A stretch of 64,000 bases of DNA from an uncultured Methanomassiliicoccales archaeon (GCA_959597175.1 CAUFXM010000007.1:1-64000); one strand, 5' to 3'; shown: positions 50,333 to 60,137, numbered from the stretch's first letter. Made by a program: numbers and translations. Notes: generated from the sequence alone by a model not told the origin.

Positions 50333-52037
50333 CACAAACGCGAACGACCTGATGTCCCTCTGCAAACGCAGAGGGTTCATCTGGCCCTCCTTCGAGATCT
50401 ACGGCGGCGTGGCCGGCATGTACGACTACGGCCCCCTCGGATGCTCCCTCAGGAACAACATCGTAGATGTGTGGAGGTCCATCTACAAGGGCCGCGAGGG
50501 GTTCGTCGAGATCGATTCCGAGACCGTCAACCCCAGGGAGGTCTTCAAGGCGTCCGGACACGTGGACGAGTTCGCGGACCTCATCACATACTGCAAGCAG
50601 TGCCAGGCCCCGTTCAGGGCGGACCACCTCGTCAAGGAGTTCTACGAGAACCCGGACGTCCTGACGGCAAAGGACCTGGAGGATGCCTTCGTCGAGCACG
50701 GCATCCGCTGCCCGGAGTGCGGCGGCGAGCTCGGTCCGGTGGAGGAGTTCAACCTGATGTTCAAGACCCAGATCGGTCCCGGGTCGGCGCGCGTGGGGTA
50801 CCTCAGGCCTGAGACGGCGCAGGGGATCTTCGTCAACTTCCCCAACCTGTACAGGTACAACAGGGAGAAGATGCCCCTGGGGGTCATCCAGACCGGCAGG
50901 AGCTACAGGAACGAGATCGCGCCCAGGCAGGGCATGATCAGGATGAGGGAGTTCAACCAGATGGAGGTGGAGCTCTTCGTCGATCCCGAGGACAAGGACT
51001 GGCCCAGGTTCCACGAGGTGGAGAACGAGACCCTGGACCTGATACCCAACACCACCGGCGAGATGGTCACCATGACCGTCGGGGAGGCCGTGGAGAAGGG
51101 GGTCATCGCCAACCGCGTCCTCGCCTACTTCGTGTACACCACAAAGCAGCTGCTGACCCGTGTGGGCATAGATCCCGCCAGGCTCAGGTTCAGGGAGCAT
51201 CTCCAGGACGAGATGGCCCACTACGCCGCCGACTGCTGGGACGCCGAGGTCCTCCTGTCCTACGGATGGACGGAGATCGTCGGAATCGCCGACAGGGGAT
51301 GCTGGGACCTGTCCAGGCACGCCGAGTTCTCCGGAAGCGACCTCACCCACTTCAAGAGGTTCGACGAGCCCAGGGAGATGGAGGTCGAGAAGATCCGCGC
51401 CAAGCACAAGAACCTGGGCCCCGCGTTCAAGGCGAAGGCCAAGGCGGTCGCCTCCGCGATGGAGTCCATGGACCCCTCCGCGGTCAAGGACGGCAAGCTC
51501 ACGGTCAACGTCGACGGCGAGGACATCGAGCTGACCGACGACTACTTCGAGGTGGCCACGGTCAGGGAGAAGGTCGCAGGGGAGCGCGTCATCCCGCACG
51601 TCATCGAGCCCTCCCACGGACTGGACAGGATATTCTACTCGGTACTCGAGCACGCCTACTCGCACGACGAGAAGGAGGACTACACGGTCCTGAGGCTGGC
51701 CCCCGCAGTGGCCCCCATCAAGGTCGGCGTGTTCCCCCTGATGGAGAAGGACGGTCTCGACCAGGTCGCCCGCGACATCTACGAGAGGGTCCACTCGCAC
51801 AGGGTGGAGGCCTACTATGACGGCTCCGGCACCATAGGGAAGAGGTATGCCAGGATGGACGAGGTTGGCACGCCGTGGTGCATCACGGTGGACTACGACT
51901 CCCTCCCGGGCGGATCCGCCGAGGGCACGGTCACCATCCGCGACAGGGATTCCACGGAGCAGAGGCGCATCCCCATCGACAGCGTACCGGAGATCGTCGA
52001 TGCGCTGCTCGCCGGAAAGCCGTTCGCGGAGCTCTGA
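50325..52037 (+). CDS. glyS: glycyl-tRNA synthetase (archaeal/eukaryal type)
   Basis: 570 residues. Class II alpha2-type GlyRS: FIWPSFEIYGGVAGMYDYGPLG near the start, a zinc-like CKQC...CPEC pair (residues ~90 and ~127), motif 2 ARVGYLRPETAQGIFVNF, GRSYRNEIAPRQGMIRMREF, motif 3 EPSHGLDRIFYSVL, and the C-terminal anticodon-binding domain. ATG lies within the preceding CBS gene. Confidence 0.97.
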   Translation: MSDTNANDLMSLCKRRGFIWPSFEIYGGVAGMYDYGPLGCSLRNNIVDVWRSIYKGREGFVEIDSETVNPREVFKASGHVDEFADLITYCKQCQAPFRADHLVKEFYENPDVLTAKDLEDAFVEHGIRCPECGGELGPVEEFNLMFKTQIGPGSARVGYLRPETAQGIFVNFPNLYRYNREKMPLGVIQTGRSYRNEIAPRQGMIRMREFNQMEVELFVDPEDKDWPRFHEVENETLDLIPNTTGEMVTMTVGEAVEKGVIANRVLAYFVYTTKQLLTRVGIDPARLRFREHLQDEMAHYAADCWDAEVLLSYGWTEIVGIADRGCWDLSRHAEFSGSDLTHFKRFDEPREMEVEKIRAKHKNLGPAFKAKAKAVASAMESMDPSAVKDGKLTVNVDGEDIELTDDYFEVATVREKVAGERVIPHVIEPSHGLDRIFYSVLEHAYSHDEKEDYTVLRLAPAVAPIKVGVFPLMEKDGLDQVARDIYERVHSHRVEAYYDGSGTIGKRYARMDEVGTPWCITVDYDSLPGGSAEGTVTIRDRDSTEQRRIPIDSVPEIVDALLAGKPFAEL

Positions 52038-52209
52038 AACTATATAAATCCTTGCTGGGTCCGTGCATCTTTCTTCGACGGGCCCAGCTCAATCCATTTC
52101 TGAAGTCCGATTTCCGTACGCATGTCTACGATTATCGTACGCCAGTCCCGTCGAACGACGAAGCATTATATCGTGACTGGGCGATGTTGATTCCACAGAG
52201 GTGAATTCT

Positions 52210-53385
52210 ATGGCTGTAAAGGACCTAGAGGATCTGAAGAAGATAACGATGCTCAGATCGCAGATCGACGGCGTATCCGTGGAGAGGGTGATGTCCGTCG
52301 ATTTCCCGACGGTTTCGTCGGACGACCGCATCTCGGATGCGTTGGCGGTCATGAGGGAGACCAAGTACCAGGACGTGCCCGTCGTCGACAACGGGGAGTT
52401 CATGGGGATGGTCAGTTACGCTTCCATCCTCAGGAAGAAGAGCGTCACACTGGACGCCAAGGTCAAGAACTTCATCCGCCAGCTCCCTTCGGTGTCCCCG
52501 GACATGGAGATCACCAAGATCTCGGAGTACATGGTGTCCAACAACTGCCGCCAGCTGCCCGTCGTCAACGGGAAGAGGGTGGTCGGGATCATCAGGAGGA
52601 CCAAGCTCATCGAGATCGTCAGGGACATCAAGGCCCTGAAGGAGATCAAGGTCTGGGAGATCATGAGTAACCCCGTCGAGTCCGTCAAGGTGAACGACCT
52701 GATGGACGATGCGCTGGCCCTCATGATCCGCGAGGACTACAGGACCATCCCGGTCGTCAACGAGACCAACAACGTGGTGGGCATCGTCGGCATGAGGGAG
52801 ATCATCGACAACAACTGGAAGAAGGACAACAAGACCATCGGGGACCTGGAGAAGAGCTCCCGCTCCCAGATCACCGTGGAGTCCATCGCCCTCACGTCGG
52901 TGAAGACCATCCAGTGGGACAGCGACATCTCCGTCGCCGTGGACATGATGGTGGACAACAAGATCTCCACCCTGCCGGTGGTCGAGGGCAAGGACCTGGT
53001 GGGGGTCATCACCGAGTACGACATCATCGAGCTCCTCGCCGCTTGCAGGGAGAGGGACATGCTGCTCGTGCAGATCAGCGGTCTGGAGGACGACGAGAAG
53101 GACGCCACCGAGGCCATCTACGCGGACATCGAATCCATGGTGTCCAAGATCTCCAAGATCTACAAGCCGGAGTCCCTGACCATGCACGTGTCCCGCTACA
53201 ACGACACCGGAGGCAACTTCAAGTACAGCATCAGTGCCAGGCTCTTCATCAACGGGGAGGCGGTCATGATGAAGGAGGTGGGCTGGGACCTGATCCAGAC
53301 CGCATCCGACCTGATCACCAAGCTCGAGGACGCCGTCATCAACATGAAGGACTCGAAGGTCACGTTCAGGAAGAGGAAGAAGTGA
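52210..53385 (+). CDS. four-CBS protein with HPF-like C-terminal domain
   Basis: 391 residues. Four CBS motifs occupy residues ~15-290. The last ~95 residues (VSKISKIYKPESLTMHVSRY, FKYSISARLFINGEAV, WDLIQTASDLITKLEDAV, then a basic FRKRKK end) follow the beta-alpha-beta-beta-beta-alpha pattern of ribosome hibernation factors (HPF/YfiA). This suggests a nucleotide-sensing, ribosome-binding dormancy factor. ATG 52210 has a gtgaatt leader; TATA-like cattatatcg is ~40 nt upstream. Terminator hairpins follow at 53426-53472. Confidence 0.8.
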   Translation: MAVKDLEDLKKITMLRSQIDGVSVERVMSVDFPTVSSDDRISDALAVMRETKYQDVPVVDNGEFMGMVSYASILRKKSVTLDAKVKNFIRQLPSVSPDMEITKISEYMVSNNCRQLPVVNGKRVVGIIRRTKLIEIVRDIKALKEIKVWEIMSNPVESVKVNDLMDDALALMIREDYRTIPVVNETNNVVGIVGMREIIDNNWKKDNKTIGDLEKSSRSQITVESIALTSVKTIQWDSDISVAVDMMVDNKISTLPVVEGKDLVGVITEYDIIELLAACRERDMLLVQISGLEDDEKDATEAIYADIESMVSKISKIYKPESLTMHVSRYNDTGGNFKYSISARLFINGEAVMMKEVGWDLIQTASDLITKLEDAVINMKDSKVTFRKRKK

Positions 53386-53425
53386 GGTCATCCGACCCTC
53401 TGCCGTCCAACGGGGACGGATAAAC

Positions 53426-53472
53426 CCCCCGCGGTTTCCCGCGGGGGTAAAACCCGCCCGGCTCTGCCGGGC
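53426..53472. terminator. two hairpins between convergent genes
   Basis: Stem 1: cccccgcgg/ccgcggggg with a 4-nt loop (53426-53447). Stem 2: gcccggc/gccgggc with a 3-nt loop (53456-53472). They lie between the stops of the CBS-HPF gene and the zinc-ribbon membrane protein, so they can end both transcripts. Confidence 0.7.
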
Positions 53473-53480
53473 ATTATCGT

Positions 53481-54680
53481 TTACTGCTTCTTGAGCATCT
53501 TGCCGCACCTGGGGCACCAGTCTGCGTTGGCGGGGACGGCGCATCCGCAGTCGGGGCACAGCACGTCCTCGGAGGACACGTCCACGGTCCCGTCGCGATG
53601 GACGACCTCGTTCTCGGTGGAGTCGAACTTGGCTCCGCACCTGGGGCACTCGGTGGCGTCGGAGGGGACCTCGGCGCCGCACTCGGAGCACTGGAAGAAG
53701 TCCTTCTTCTTCACCCTCAGCTCATCGGGGACGTCGATGTATGCCCCGCACTTCCTGCAGTTGATCTCGCCCGGGAGCACCATGGCCCCGCACTCCTTGC
53801 ATCTGCCGTATCCCTGGGGGTACAGCCTGCCCTCGGCCTCCATCCTCTTGCGGGTCTTCTGGGCGCTGCTCCTCATGAGGTGGGAGAACACCAGGATCAC
53901 GATGAACACGATGATCGTGATCACGGTGATGTACAGGGAGTTCTCCAGAGCGAGTCCCATGTACGAGTGGTTGCCCTCGTTGATGAGGACCTGGTAGAAC
54001 GCGTTGCTGGTGTTCTCGACGGTTCCGATAACGGCGACGTAGATGCCGTCGTCCAGGCCCAGGTCGGAGACCGTCACGGAGTACCGATTGTCCCCCAGCG
54101 GTGTCACGGAAACGTCGTAGCTGATGCTGTGGCTCACCCCGCTCAACCGGCTCTCGTCTATCTCCCCTCCCGGTTGTATGAACAGCAGCAGATGCGAGTA
54201 GCTGTACGAGTTGAAGCTGAGCCCGTCCACATCGCCGATCTGCACCAGCACATGGTCGGTGTCGTTGTCCAGCCTGATGGTGAACTGCATCATGTCGGGA
54301 GTCGTCTGCCCGTTCTCGTCCACGATCTCGGGGGTGTACGAGAAGTCGCTGACGCGGTCGTTCTGAAGGCTGATCCCGTTCTCGGTGTCTGCAAGGGACC
54401 CGGAGGTCACCAGCGTGCTGGCGAGCAGGGCTATGACGAAGAAGATCGCACCTGCGAGTGCCTTGATCTTGACCGATGACACGCCCATCATGTGGGGGAT
54501 CATGTACAGCACTATGGCGGCTATGAGGAAGCCGAAGCACTGGAGCCCCATGTAGACGACCAGGATCACGGCGAGGAATATGCCGGCGATGATGGCGATC
54601 CACTGTTTGTTGGTGAGGGCGCGGAACTCATCCGAGAGTCCTGCAAGCGGTGAGCTCCTGCCCTTCGCGATTTCAGTCAT
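53481..54680 (-). CDS. membrane protein with three C-terminal zinc ribbons
   Basis: 399 residues. Two or three transmembrane helices near the N-terminus (IAIIAGIFLAVILVVYMGL, ALAGAIFFVIALLAS), a ~150-residue extracytoplasmic beta domain (TPEIVDENGQTTPDMMQFTIRLDND...), another helix (LYITVITIIVFIVILVFSHL) and a cytosolic tail with three zinc ribbons: CKECGAMV...CRKCG, CSECGAEV...CPRCG, CPDCGCAV...CPRCG. Family unknown; similar architectures are common in Methanomassiliicoccales. Ends in TAA. Confidence 0.75.
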   Translation of the reverse strand: MTEIAKGRSSPLAGLSDEFRALTNKQWIAIIAGIFLAVILVVYMGLQCFGFLIAAIVLYMIPHMMGVSSVKIKALAGAIFFVIALLASTLVTSGSLADTENGISLQNDRVSDFSYTPEIVDENGQTTPDMMQFTIRLDNDTDHVLVQIGDVDGLSFNSYSYSHLLLFIQPGGEIDESRLSGVSHSISYDVSVTPLGDNRYSVTVSDLGLDDGIYVAVIGTVENTSNAFYQVLINEGNHSYMGLALENSLYITVITIIVFIVILVFSHLMRSSAQKTRKRMEAEGRLYPQGYGRCKECGAMVLPGEINCRKCGAYIDVPDELRVKKKDFFQCSECGAEVPSDATECPRCGAKFDSTENEVVHRDGTVDVSSEDVLCPDCGCAVPANADWCPRCGKMLKKQ

Positions 54681-54816
54681 TGCGGGAGGTTAGGGATTCC
54701 CCTTATAAAGATGGCGGTGGCATTGATTCGGCGTCGCGGGGCGATGTGCTCGCCGCAGGGCGCATCCAGCGTCTCGCTGGGAGCCAGTAATATAGGTGTA
54801 GGGAGATTGGGCACGC

Positions 54817-55752
54817 ATGGCACTCCTGACCCTAATATGCCCAGGCTGCGAGAAGAGCACCATCATCGACGATGACGATGACATGTCGTACTGCATGCAC
54901 TGCGGCACGCGCTTCGACAGCGAAGCGGTACGCGACGCCGAATCCGTGGATCCGGTGATCAGCGCAGCCCTCCAGATGTCAGGCGTCCTGGGGGAGTCCT
55001 TCGAGCTCAGGGACTACTCCGGAGAGCCGTGGTACCCCGAGGTGGAGGAGGTCTGCCGCATGCTGGCGGACGGCGATCCGGACGGCGCCGCCGACAAGCT
55101 CGCACAGCTGATCGACGGCAATCCGGATGCGGCAGGCGACATCGAGGCCTGCACCAGGGATGCCCTGGCCGGATGGGTCGTCGACTGCATCTCGGAGGGG
55201 GACCCGTATCCGGGCGGTATCGCCGAGGTCGCCAGGATCATCGAGGAGTACGGGGAGGAGTCCGGGCCCAACATCTTCGTGGCGTCCATGTTCTATGCTC
55301 TCGCACAGACCCCTGAGCTCATGAGGGATGTCGGCGACGCGGGGGTCATCGCCGAGACGCTGTTCAGCCTTCTGATGGAGTATCCGGAGGTGGAGCCGGA
55401 CATCAGGGAGCAGCTGGAGCTCTGCACGGACTTCATGCATGTGAGCGGCCTCCTGATCGATGCGGCGGACTCCATGAGCGGAGACGAGGAGGAGATGGAG
55501 GATGTGAGGCAGTGGGTATACGCCCTGCAGGACTTCGTCAGGATCTTCGGCGACGCCATCTATGATGCCACAGAGGTCGGGGACGAGATGCTGGACCAGC
55601 TCACAGAGGTATGGACCGAGCAGGACATCGGTACGATAGGTGCAAACGTCAGGGATATCGCGGAGAGGTACCTGGACGGCGACATCGACGCGGACGGGAC
55701 CAAGGCCGAGATCAAAGGGTTCCTGGACGACTACCTGTCCATCAAGGGCTGA
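54817..55752 (+). CDS. zinc-ribbon plus helical protein, unknown function
   Basis: 311 residues. N-terminal zinc ribbon CPGCEKS ... CMHCG (residues ~8-31), then an acidic, all-helical region with TPR-like spacing (ADGDPDGAADKLAQLIDGNPDAAGDIE; TLFSLLMEYPEVEPDIREQLELC). Soluble. The combination resembles the HEAT/zinc-ribbon protein at 44098 with the modules swapped. Starts ~25 nt after a taatatag TATA element (54788-54795). Confidence 0.7.
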   Translation: MALLTLICPGCEKSTIIDDDDDMSYCMHCGTRFDSEAVRDAESVDPVISAALQMSGVLGESFELRDYSGEPWYPEVEEVCRMLADGDPDGAADKLAQLIDGNPDAAGDIEACTRDALAGWVVDCISEGDPYPGGIAEVARIIEEYGEESGPNIFVASMFYALAQTPELMRDVGDAGVIAETLFSLLMEYPEVEPDIREQLELCTDFMHVSGLLIDAADSMSGDEEEMEDVRQWVYALQDFVRIFGDAIYDATEVGDEMLDQLTEVWTEQDIGTIGANVRDIAERYLDGDIDADGTKAEIKGFLDDYLSIKG

Positions 55753-55805
55753 CCGGGGATTAACCCTTAATACTGGTGGGGCTTGGAGAGGGCCGGTGCA
55801 TTCCC

Positions 55806-56906
55806 ATGGCGACCATCGAGGAGCAGATAAAGGAATTGGAGGAGCAGATCTCCAAGACCAAGTACAACAAGGCCACCGAGGGTCATATTGGGAAGCTGAA
55901 GGCGAAGATCGCCAAGCTGACCCAGGAGGAGGAGAAGAGACGTGCCTCCAAGGGTCCCACAAAGGGCTTCTACGTCAAGAAGGCGGGCAACGCGACGGTG
56001 GCTCTCGTCGGATTCCCGTCCGTGGGTAAATCGACCCTCCTCAACCAGCTCACAGGCGCGAAATCGGAGGTCGGAGCGTACCATTTCACAACTCTGGATG
56101 TGGTCCCCGGGGTGATGGAGTACAACCATGCCAAGATCCAGATCCTCGACATGCCCGGTCTCATCAAGGACGCGTCCCGCGGCAAGGGTCGCGGAAGGGA
56201 GGTCATCGCGGCCGCAAGGTCCGCAGACGTCATCCTGCTGGTGGTGGACATCTTCAACCCCAACATGAACGTGCTCTTCAAGGAGCTCTACAACGCCGGC
56301 ATACGTCTTAACCAGAAGAAGCCGGACGTGGTCATCACCCATTCGGACCATGGGGGCATCCTCGTGAAGCCGACCCTGAAGCTCACGAAGATCGATGTCG
56401 AGACCATCAAGGACATGACGTCCGCCTACGGCCACGTCAATGCCACGGTCGTCGTCCGCGAGGACATCGACGTGGAGCAGATGCTGGATGTTCTCGCCGG
56501 GAACAGGGTATACATCAAGGCGATCATGGCCATCAACAAGGTCGATCTGGCGAAGCCCGGACAGCTGGAGGCCGTGATGGAGATGCACAAGCAGTACCGC
56601 TGCGTGCCCATCTCCGCCGCCACCGGCTACGGCATCGACGATCTCAAGCAGGGGCTTTACGACACCATAGACATGATCAGGATCTATCTCAAGCCCCAGG
56701 GCCAGGAGGCCGACATGGACATCCCTCTGATCGTCAAGCGCGGGAACACAGTCGGGGATGTGTGCGAGCTGATCCACAGGGACTTCAAGAACAACTTCCG
56801 CTACGCGATGATATGGGGGACCAGCGCCAAGTTCCCTGGGCAGACCGTCGGGATGGACCATGTGGTCAACGATCAGGACATCGTGTGCATAATAGTCAAG
56901 AGATGA
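55806..56906 (+). CDS. DRG-family GTPase with TGS domain
   Basis: 366 residues. Coiled-coil N-terminus (IEEQIKELEEQISKTKYNKATEGHIGKLKAK), G1 GFPSVGKST, G3 DMPGLI, G4 NKVD, and a C-terminal TGS domain (DIPLIVKRGNTVGDVCELIH). Ortholog of eukaryal DRG1/2 and archaeal Rbg proteins, which bind ribosomes and help stalled elongation. cttaatac TATA (55765-55772) ~35 nt upstream. Confidence 0.96.
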   Translation: MATIEEQIKELEEQISKTKYNKATEGHIGKLKAKIAKLTQEEEKRRASKGPTKGFYVKKAGNATVALVGFPSVGKSTLLNQLTGAKSEVGAYHFTTLDVVPGVMEYNHAKIQILDMPGLIKDASRGKGRGREVIAAARSADVILLVVDIFNPNMNVLFKELYNAGIRLNQKKPDVVITHSDHGGILVKPTLKLTKIDVETIKDMTSAYGHVNATVVVREDIDVEQMLDVLAGNRVYIKAIMAINKVDLAKPGQLEAVMEMHKQYRCVPISAATGYGIDDLKQGLYDTIDMIRIYLKPQGQEADMDIPLIVKRGNTVGDVCELIHRDFKNNFRYAMIWGTSAKFPGQTVGMDHVVNDQDIVCIIVKR

Positions 56907-56993
56907 GCTCACTGTCTGTGTTCGGACATCCAAAGTTTCACGCGTCCATTGCTTGACAATACTGTTATCAACCCCTCGCCCTTCCCTTCATCC

Positions 56994-57914
56994 ATGGCTA
57001 AGAGAGACTTGATTTCCGTTTCCGACATGCAGGACAAGTGGCCCGAGATGGTCGATCTCGCCATCAGGCTCAAGGCCGAACGCGGTCACCACGGCGATCC
57101 CCTGAAGGGTAAGACCCTCGCCATGATCTTCGAGAAGCCCAGCACCCGCACCAGGATATCCTTCGATGTGGCGATCACCGAGCTCGGGGGTCATGCGCTG
57201 TACATCGACGAGTCCAAGATGCAGATGGGTGTCCACAGCGAGACAGTAGAGGACACCGCCCGTGTCATGAGCAGGTTCGTACACGGAATCATGTACCGCG
57301 CCTTCGACTACAAGATGATGGACAAGTTCGGGGAGTACGCCACAGTCCCAGTCATCAGCGGACTGGACAACCTCGAGCATCCCTGCCAGGCACTGGCGGA
57401 CATGGTCACCATCAAGGAGAAGCTCGGAGGGTTCCGCGGCAAGAAGCTGGTGTACCTGGGTGACGGCAACAACGTGTGCAACTCCCTGCTTTACGCCTGC
57501 GCCATCATGGGGATCGACATGGTGGCCTGCTGCCCCGCCGTCAGGATGCCCAACGCCGAGATCATGTGGAAGGCATCCAAGATCGCGGAGTCGAACGGCT
57601 CACAGATCATCGCCTCCCACGATCCCCAGGAGGCCTGCGTGGACGCCGATGTCCTGTACACCGACACCTGGATCTCCATGGGCGACAAGACCCCCGAGGA
57701 GGAGGCCATCAAGCTGTTCCAGGCCTACCAGATCAACGACGACCTCCTCAAGATCGCCAAGCCCACATGCATCGTGATGCACTGCCTCCCCGCCCACAGG
57801 GGCCAGGAGATCACCAACGAGGTCATGGAGGGCCCGCACAGCGTGGTCTTCGACCAGGCCGAGAACCGTCTGCACGCGCAGAAGGCCGTGCTGTACACCC
57901 TGATGAAGGATTGA
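56994..57914 (+). CDS. argF: ornithine carbamoyltransferase
   Basis: 306 residues. Carbamoyl phosphate + ornithine to citrulline in arginine synthesis. Motifs: FEKPSTRTRISFD (carbamoyl-phosphate), HPCQALADM, DTWISMGDK (ornithine SMG loop) and MHCLPAHRG. ATG 56994 is chosen because upstream codons lack homology and gttatcaac lies ~30 nt before. The gene is alone, not with other arg genes. Confidence 0.96.
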   Translation: MAKRDLISVSDMQDKWPEMVDLAIRLKAERGHHGDPLKGKTLAMIFEKPSTRTRISFDVAITELGGHALYIDESKMQMGVHSETVEDTARVMSRFVHGIMYRAFDYKMMDKFGEYATVPVISGLDNLEHPCQALADMVTIKEKLGGFRGKKLVYLGDGNNVCNSLLYACAIMGIDMVACCPAVRMPNAEIMWKASKIAESNGSQIIASHDPQEACVDADVLYTDTWISMGDKTPEEEAIKLFQAYQINDDLLKIAKPTCIVMHCLPAHRGQEITNEVMEGPHSVVFDQAENRLHAQKAVLYTLMKD

Positions 57915-57978
57915 ATAAGATTTACGGCTGAAGGCCGGGCCGGCGTCCCCCCTCCATTATAGGGCGCCGGCGCAACCC

Positions 57979-59169
57979 TCATACGGTCCCGACGGCCCCG
58001 GACGGGGTTCCTCTAGGGGCCGCGAGCATCCGCCGTCTCACCACGATCGCCACCACAGCCAGCGCCAGGAAGGCCAGCGCGCAGGGGATCAGGTCCTGCA
58101 GGTTCGTCTGGTCCGCCACCAGCATCATCCCGCACACAGACGTCCCCACGGTGACGCCCATGTTGCTCAGGCTCAGGTACAGCCCGTTGGAGAACTCCTT
58201 GGCCTCCATCGCCACGGACACCACGAAATGCTGCTGGAGGTTGTTGACGATCCCGTTGGCCAGCCCCCAGACCAGGATGATGAGCATCATAGGGACGATC
58301 ATGTTCCCGACCGAGAACAGCAGTACGTACACGATCCCCATGATGAGCGGGCACAGCAGGGACAGCCTGTAGGCGTGGCCGTCCAGCTGCCTTCCGGCCA
58401 CCAGGTTCCCCACGATGCTCATGGCGCCGAAAGCTAGGAGGACCGCGCTGAGGTAGGCGGTCGGTACGCCGGTGATGATCTCCAGGAACTCGGAGATGTA
58501 GCTGTAGACGCCGTACGTCCCGGCGGTGAGCAGCATCGTGCACGCCAGGGACATCCAGAGTACAGGTTTCCTCAGTATGCGGACCTGGCTCCTGTAGTCC
58601 ACGTGCCCGGTCGGCCTCATGGGAGGCATCACGGCAAGGAGGGCGACCAGCGCCACGGCGTCGATCGCCGCCATGAAGAGCATCCCGACGTCGAACCCGA
58701 ACGCCTCCACGACGAGGGTGGTCACCGGCACCCCGAGGATCATCCCCGCCGAGAAGCCGGTGATGATCATCGACACGTTGCGGGTCACCCTGCCGGGTTC
58801 GGACACGTCCGCGGCCACCGACAGCGCGAACGAGCAGAACAGCGGGTGGGTGGCGGCCATGCAGACGCGGGCGGCAAGGAACGTAGCGAAATCCGGCGCC
58901 AGCATCGCGGATACGTTCCCGGCGGTGAACACCGTCAGCGTCAGCGCCATGACCTTCTTGCGGTCGTATCTCGAAGCAAGCATCGGCGCCACCAGCGCGG
59001 AGACCATGATCGTCATCGCGAAGGCGCTCACGGCGAGCCCCGCCTCCGAGGTCGTGAGTCCGAAGCGGTCGGCGATCTCCGGGAGGATCCCTATGGAGCT
59101 CATCTCGGTGTTCAGTATCCCGAACGCGCCCAGCATCAGAACCGGTATCAGCAGTCTGCCCCTGTCCAT
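57979..59169 (-). CDS. MFS transporter, DHA1 (AraJ/sugar-efflux-like, 12 TM)
   Basis: 396 residues, 12 hydrophobic helices. Signatures: FGILNTEMSSIGILPEIADRFG in TM1, ASRYDRKKVMALTL loop motif A, and GFSAGMILGVPVTTLV (motif C). Exporter of sugars or drugs. Divergent from an aldo/keto reductase and LysR pair, with repeat-bearing DNA in between, so probably under the same regulator. A hairpin-forming GC-rich stretch lies after its stop near 57935-57970. Confidence 0.9.
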   Translation of the reverse strand: MDRGRLLIPVLMLGAFGILNTEMSSIGILPEIADRFGLTTSEAGLAVSAFAMTIMVSALVAPMLASRYDRKKVMALTLTVFTAGNVSAMLAPDFATFLAARVCMAATHPLFCSFALSVAADVSEPGRVTRNVSMIITGFSAGMILGVPVTTLVVEAFGFDVGMLFMAAIDAVALVALLAVMPPMRPTGHVDYRSQVRILRKPVLWMSLACTMLLTAGTYGVYSYISEFLEIITGVPTAYLSAVLLAFGAMSIVGNLVAGRQLDGHAYRLSLLCPLIMGIVYVLLFSVGNMIVPMMLIILVWGLANGIVNNLQQHFVVSVAMEAKEFSNGLYLSLSNMGVTVGTSVCGMMLVADQTNLQDLIPCALAFLALAVVAIVVRRRMLAAPRGTPSGAVGTV

Positions 59170-59183
59170 CGTATCACTCCGTT

Positions 59184-59234
59184 ATTCTGAAATTCGATTT
59201 CATATGTATGATATTCAGAATTTCGATGACATAT
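59184..59234. promoter_or_regulatory. imperfect direct repeats in the MFS/AKR divergent promoter
   Basis: Two 22-nt copies beginning attctgaaattcgat (59184) and attcagaatttcgat (59213), 18 of 22 bases identical and 29 bp apart, lie in AT-rich DNA between the MFS start (59169) and the AKR start (59313). The first holds gaaat-tcg-atttc, a perfect inverted repeat. The LysR product of 60128-61021 is the obvious candidate binder. Confidence 0.55.
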
Positions 59235-59312
59235 ATAAGATATTCCCAACAGGAATAGTTATAATCAGATATCCGATATGACGATAACATAGCGGTGTCC
59301 GGAGGCGGATGG

Positions 59313-60137
59313 ATGGAGTACGTGGAGCTCAACAACGGCGTGATGATGCCCATGGTCGGTTTCGGGACATGGGACCTGAGGGGAGAATCGGGTAGAAGGG
59401 CGATCCTCGACGCCCTCGATTCCGGGTACCGCCTGATCGACACCGCCCGTATGTACGGGAACGAGGGCATCGTGGGGGAGGCGATCCGCGAGAGCAGTGT
59501 CCCCAGAGACCAGGTGTTCGTGACCACCAAGATATACCAGCCGTGCATCACCCGCCGGAAGGCGGCCGAGGCCATCGACGACTCCCTGAGGAGGATGGGG
59601 CTCGATTACATCGATATGGTCCTGGTCCACGAGCCGTATCCCACGTCGTCGGAGATGTTCGGGGCCATCGTGGACGCGGTGGAAGAGGGGAAGGTCAGAG
59701 CCGCCGGAGTGTCAAACTTCGACGAGGATCTGTGCCGCAGGGTCTCGGAATGCGGAACGGTCCCGGCGGTGAACCAGGTGGAGTCCCACGTATACTTCCC
59801 CCAGCTCTCCCTGAGGGATCTGATGATGGGGATGGGGACGGTCATGCAGTCATGGGGGCCGTTCACCGAGGGCCGTATGGACATATTCAACGACCCGGTT
59901 CTCAAGGGGATAGCGGAGGGCTGCGGAAGGACCGTGGCCCAGGTGGCGCTTAGGTACCTGGTCCAGAACGGGATCCCGGTGATACCCAAGTCCTCCCGGA
60001 GGGAGAGGATGGAGGAGAACCTAGGGGTCCTGGATTTCGAGCTTTCCGCCTCGGACATGAAGGAGATTTCGAAGCTGGACGGGGGCAGGTCCCTGTTCGG
60101 ATGGTACCGATGCGAGGATGTGACGACATGGATGTGA
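59313..60137 (+). CDS. aldo/keto reductase (AKR5-like)
   Basis: 274 residues. NNGVMMPMVGFGTWDL, GYRLIDTARMYGNEGIVGEAI (catalytic Asp, Tyr), VTTKIY (Lys) and VLVHEP (His) make a complete AKR tetrad; IPVIPKSSRRERMEENL is the NADPH-binding end. Short-chain 2,5-diketogluconate reductase-like subgroup. Its last 10 nt overlap the LysR start. ATG 59313 is chosen over a GTG at 59295. Confidence 0.92.
   Translation: MEYVELNNGVMMPMVGFGTWDLRGESGRRAILDALDSGYRLIDTARMYGNEGIVGEAIRESSVPRDQVFVTTKIYQPCITRRKAAEAIDDSLRRMGLDYIDMVLVHEPYPTSSEMFGAIVDAVEEGKVRAAGVSNFDEDLCRRVSECGTVPAVNQVESHVYFPQLSLRDLMMGMGTVMQSWGPFTEGRMDIFNDPVLKGIAEGCGRTVAQVALRYLVQNGIPVIPKSSRRERMEENLGVLDFELSASDMKEISKLDGGRSLFGWYRCEDVTTWM

Noticed and set aside
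53491..54479. Plus-strand open frames opposite the zinc-ribbon membrane protein
   Set aside because: They mirror the coding strand and carry no domain; the minus-strand protein has clear zinc ribbons and membrane helices.
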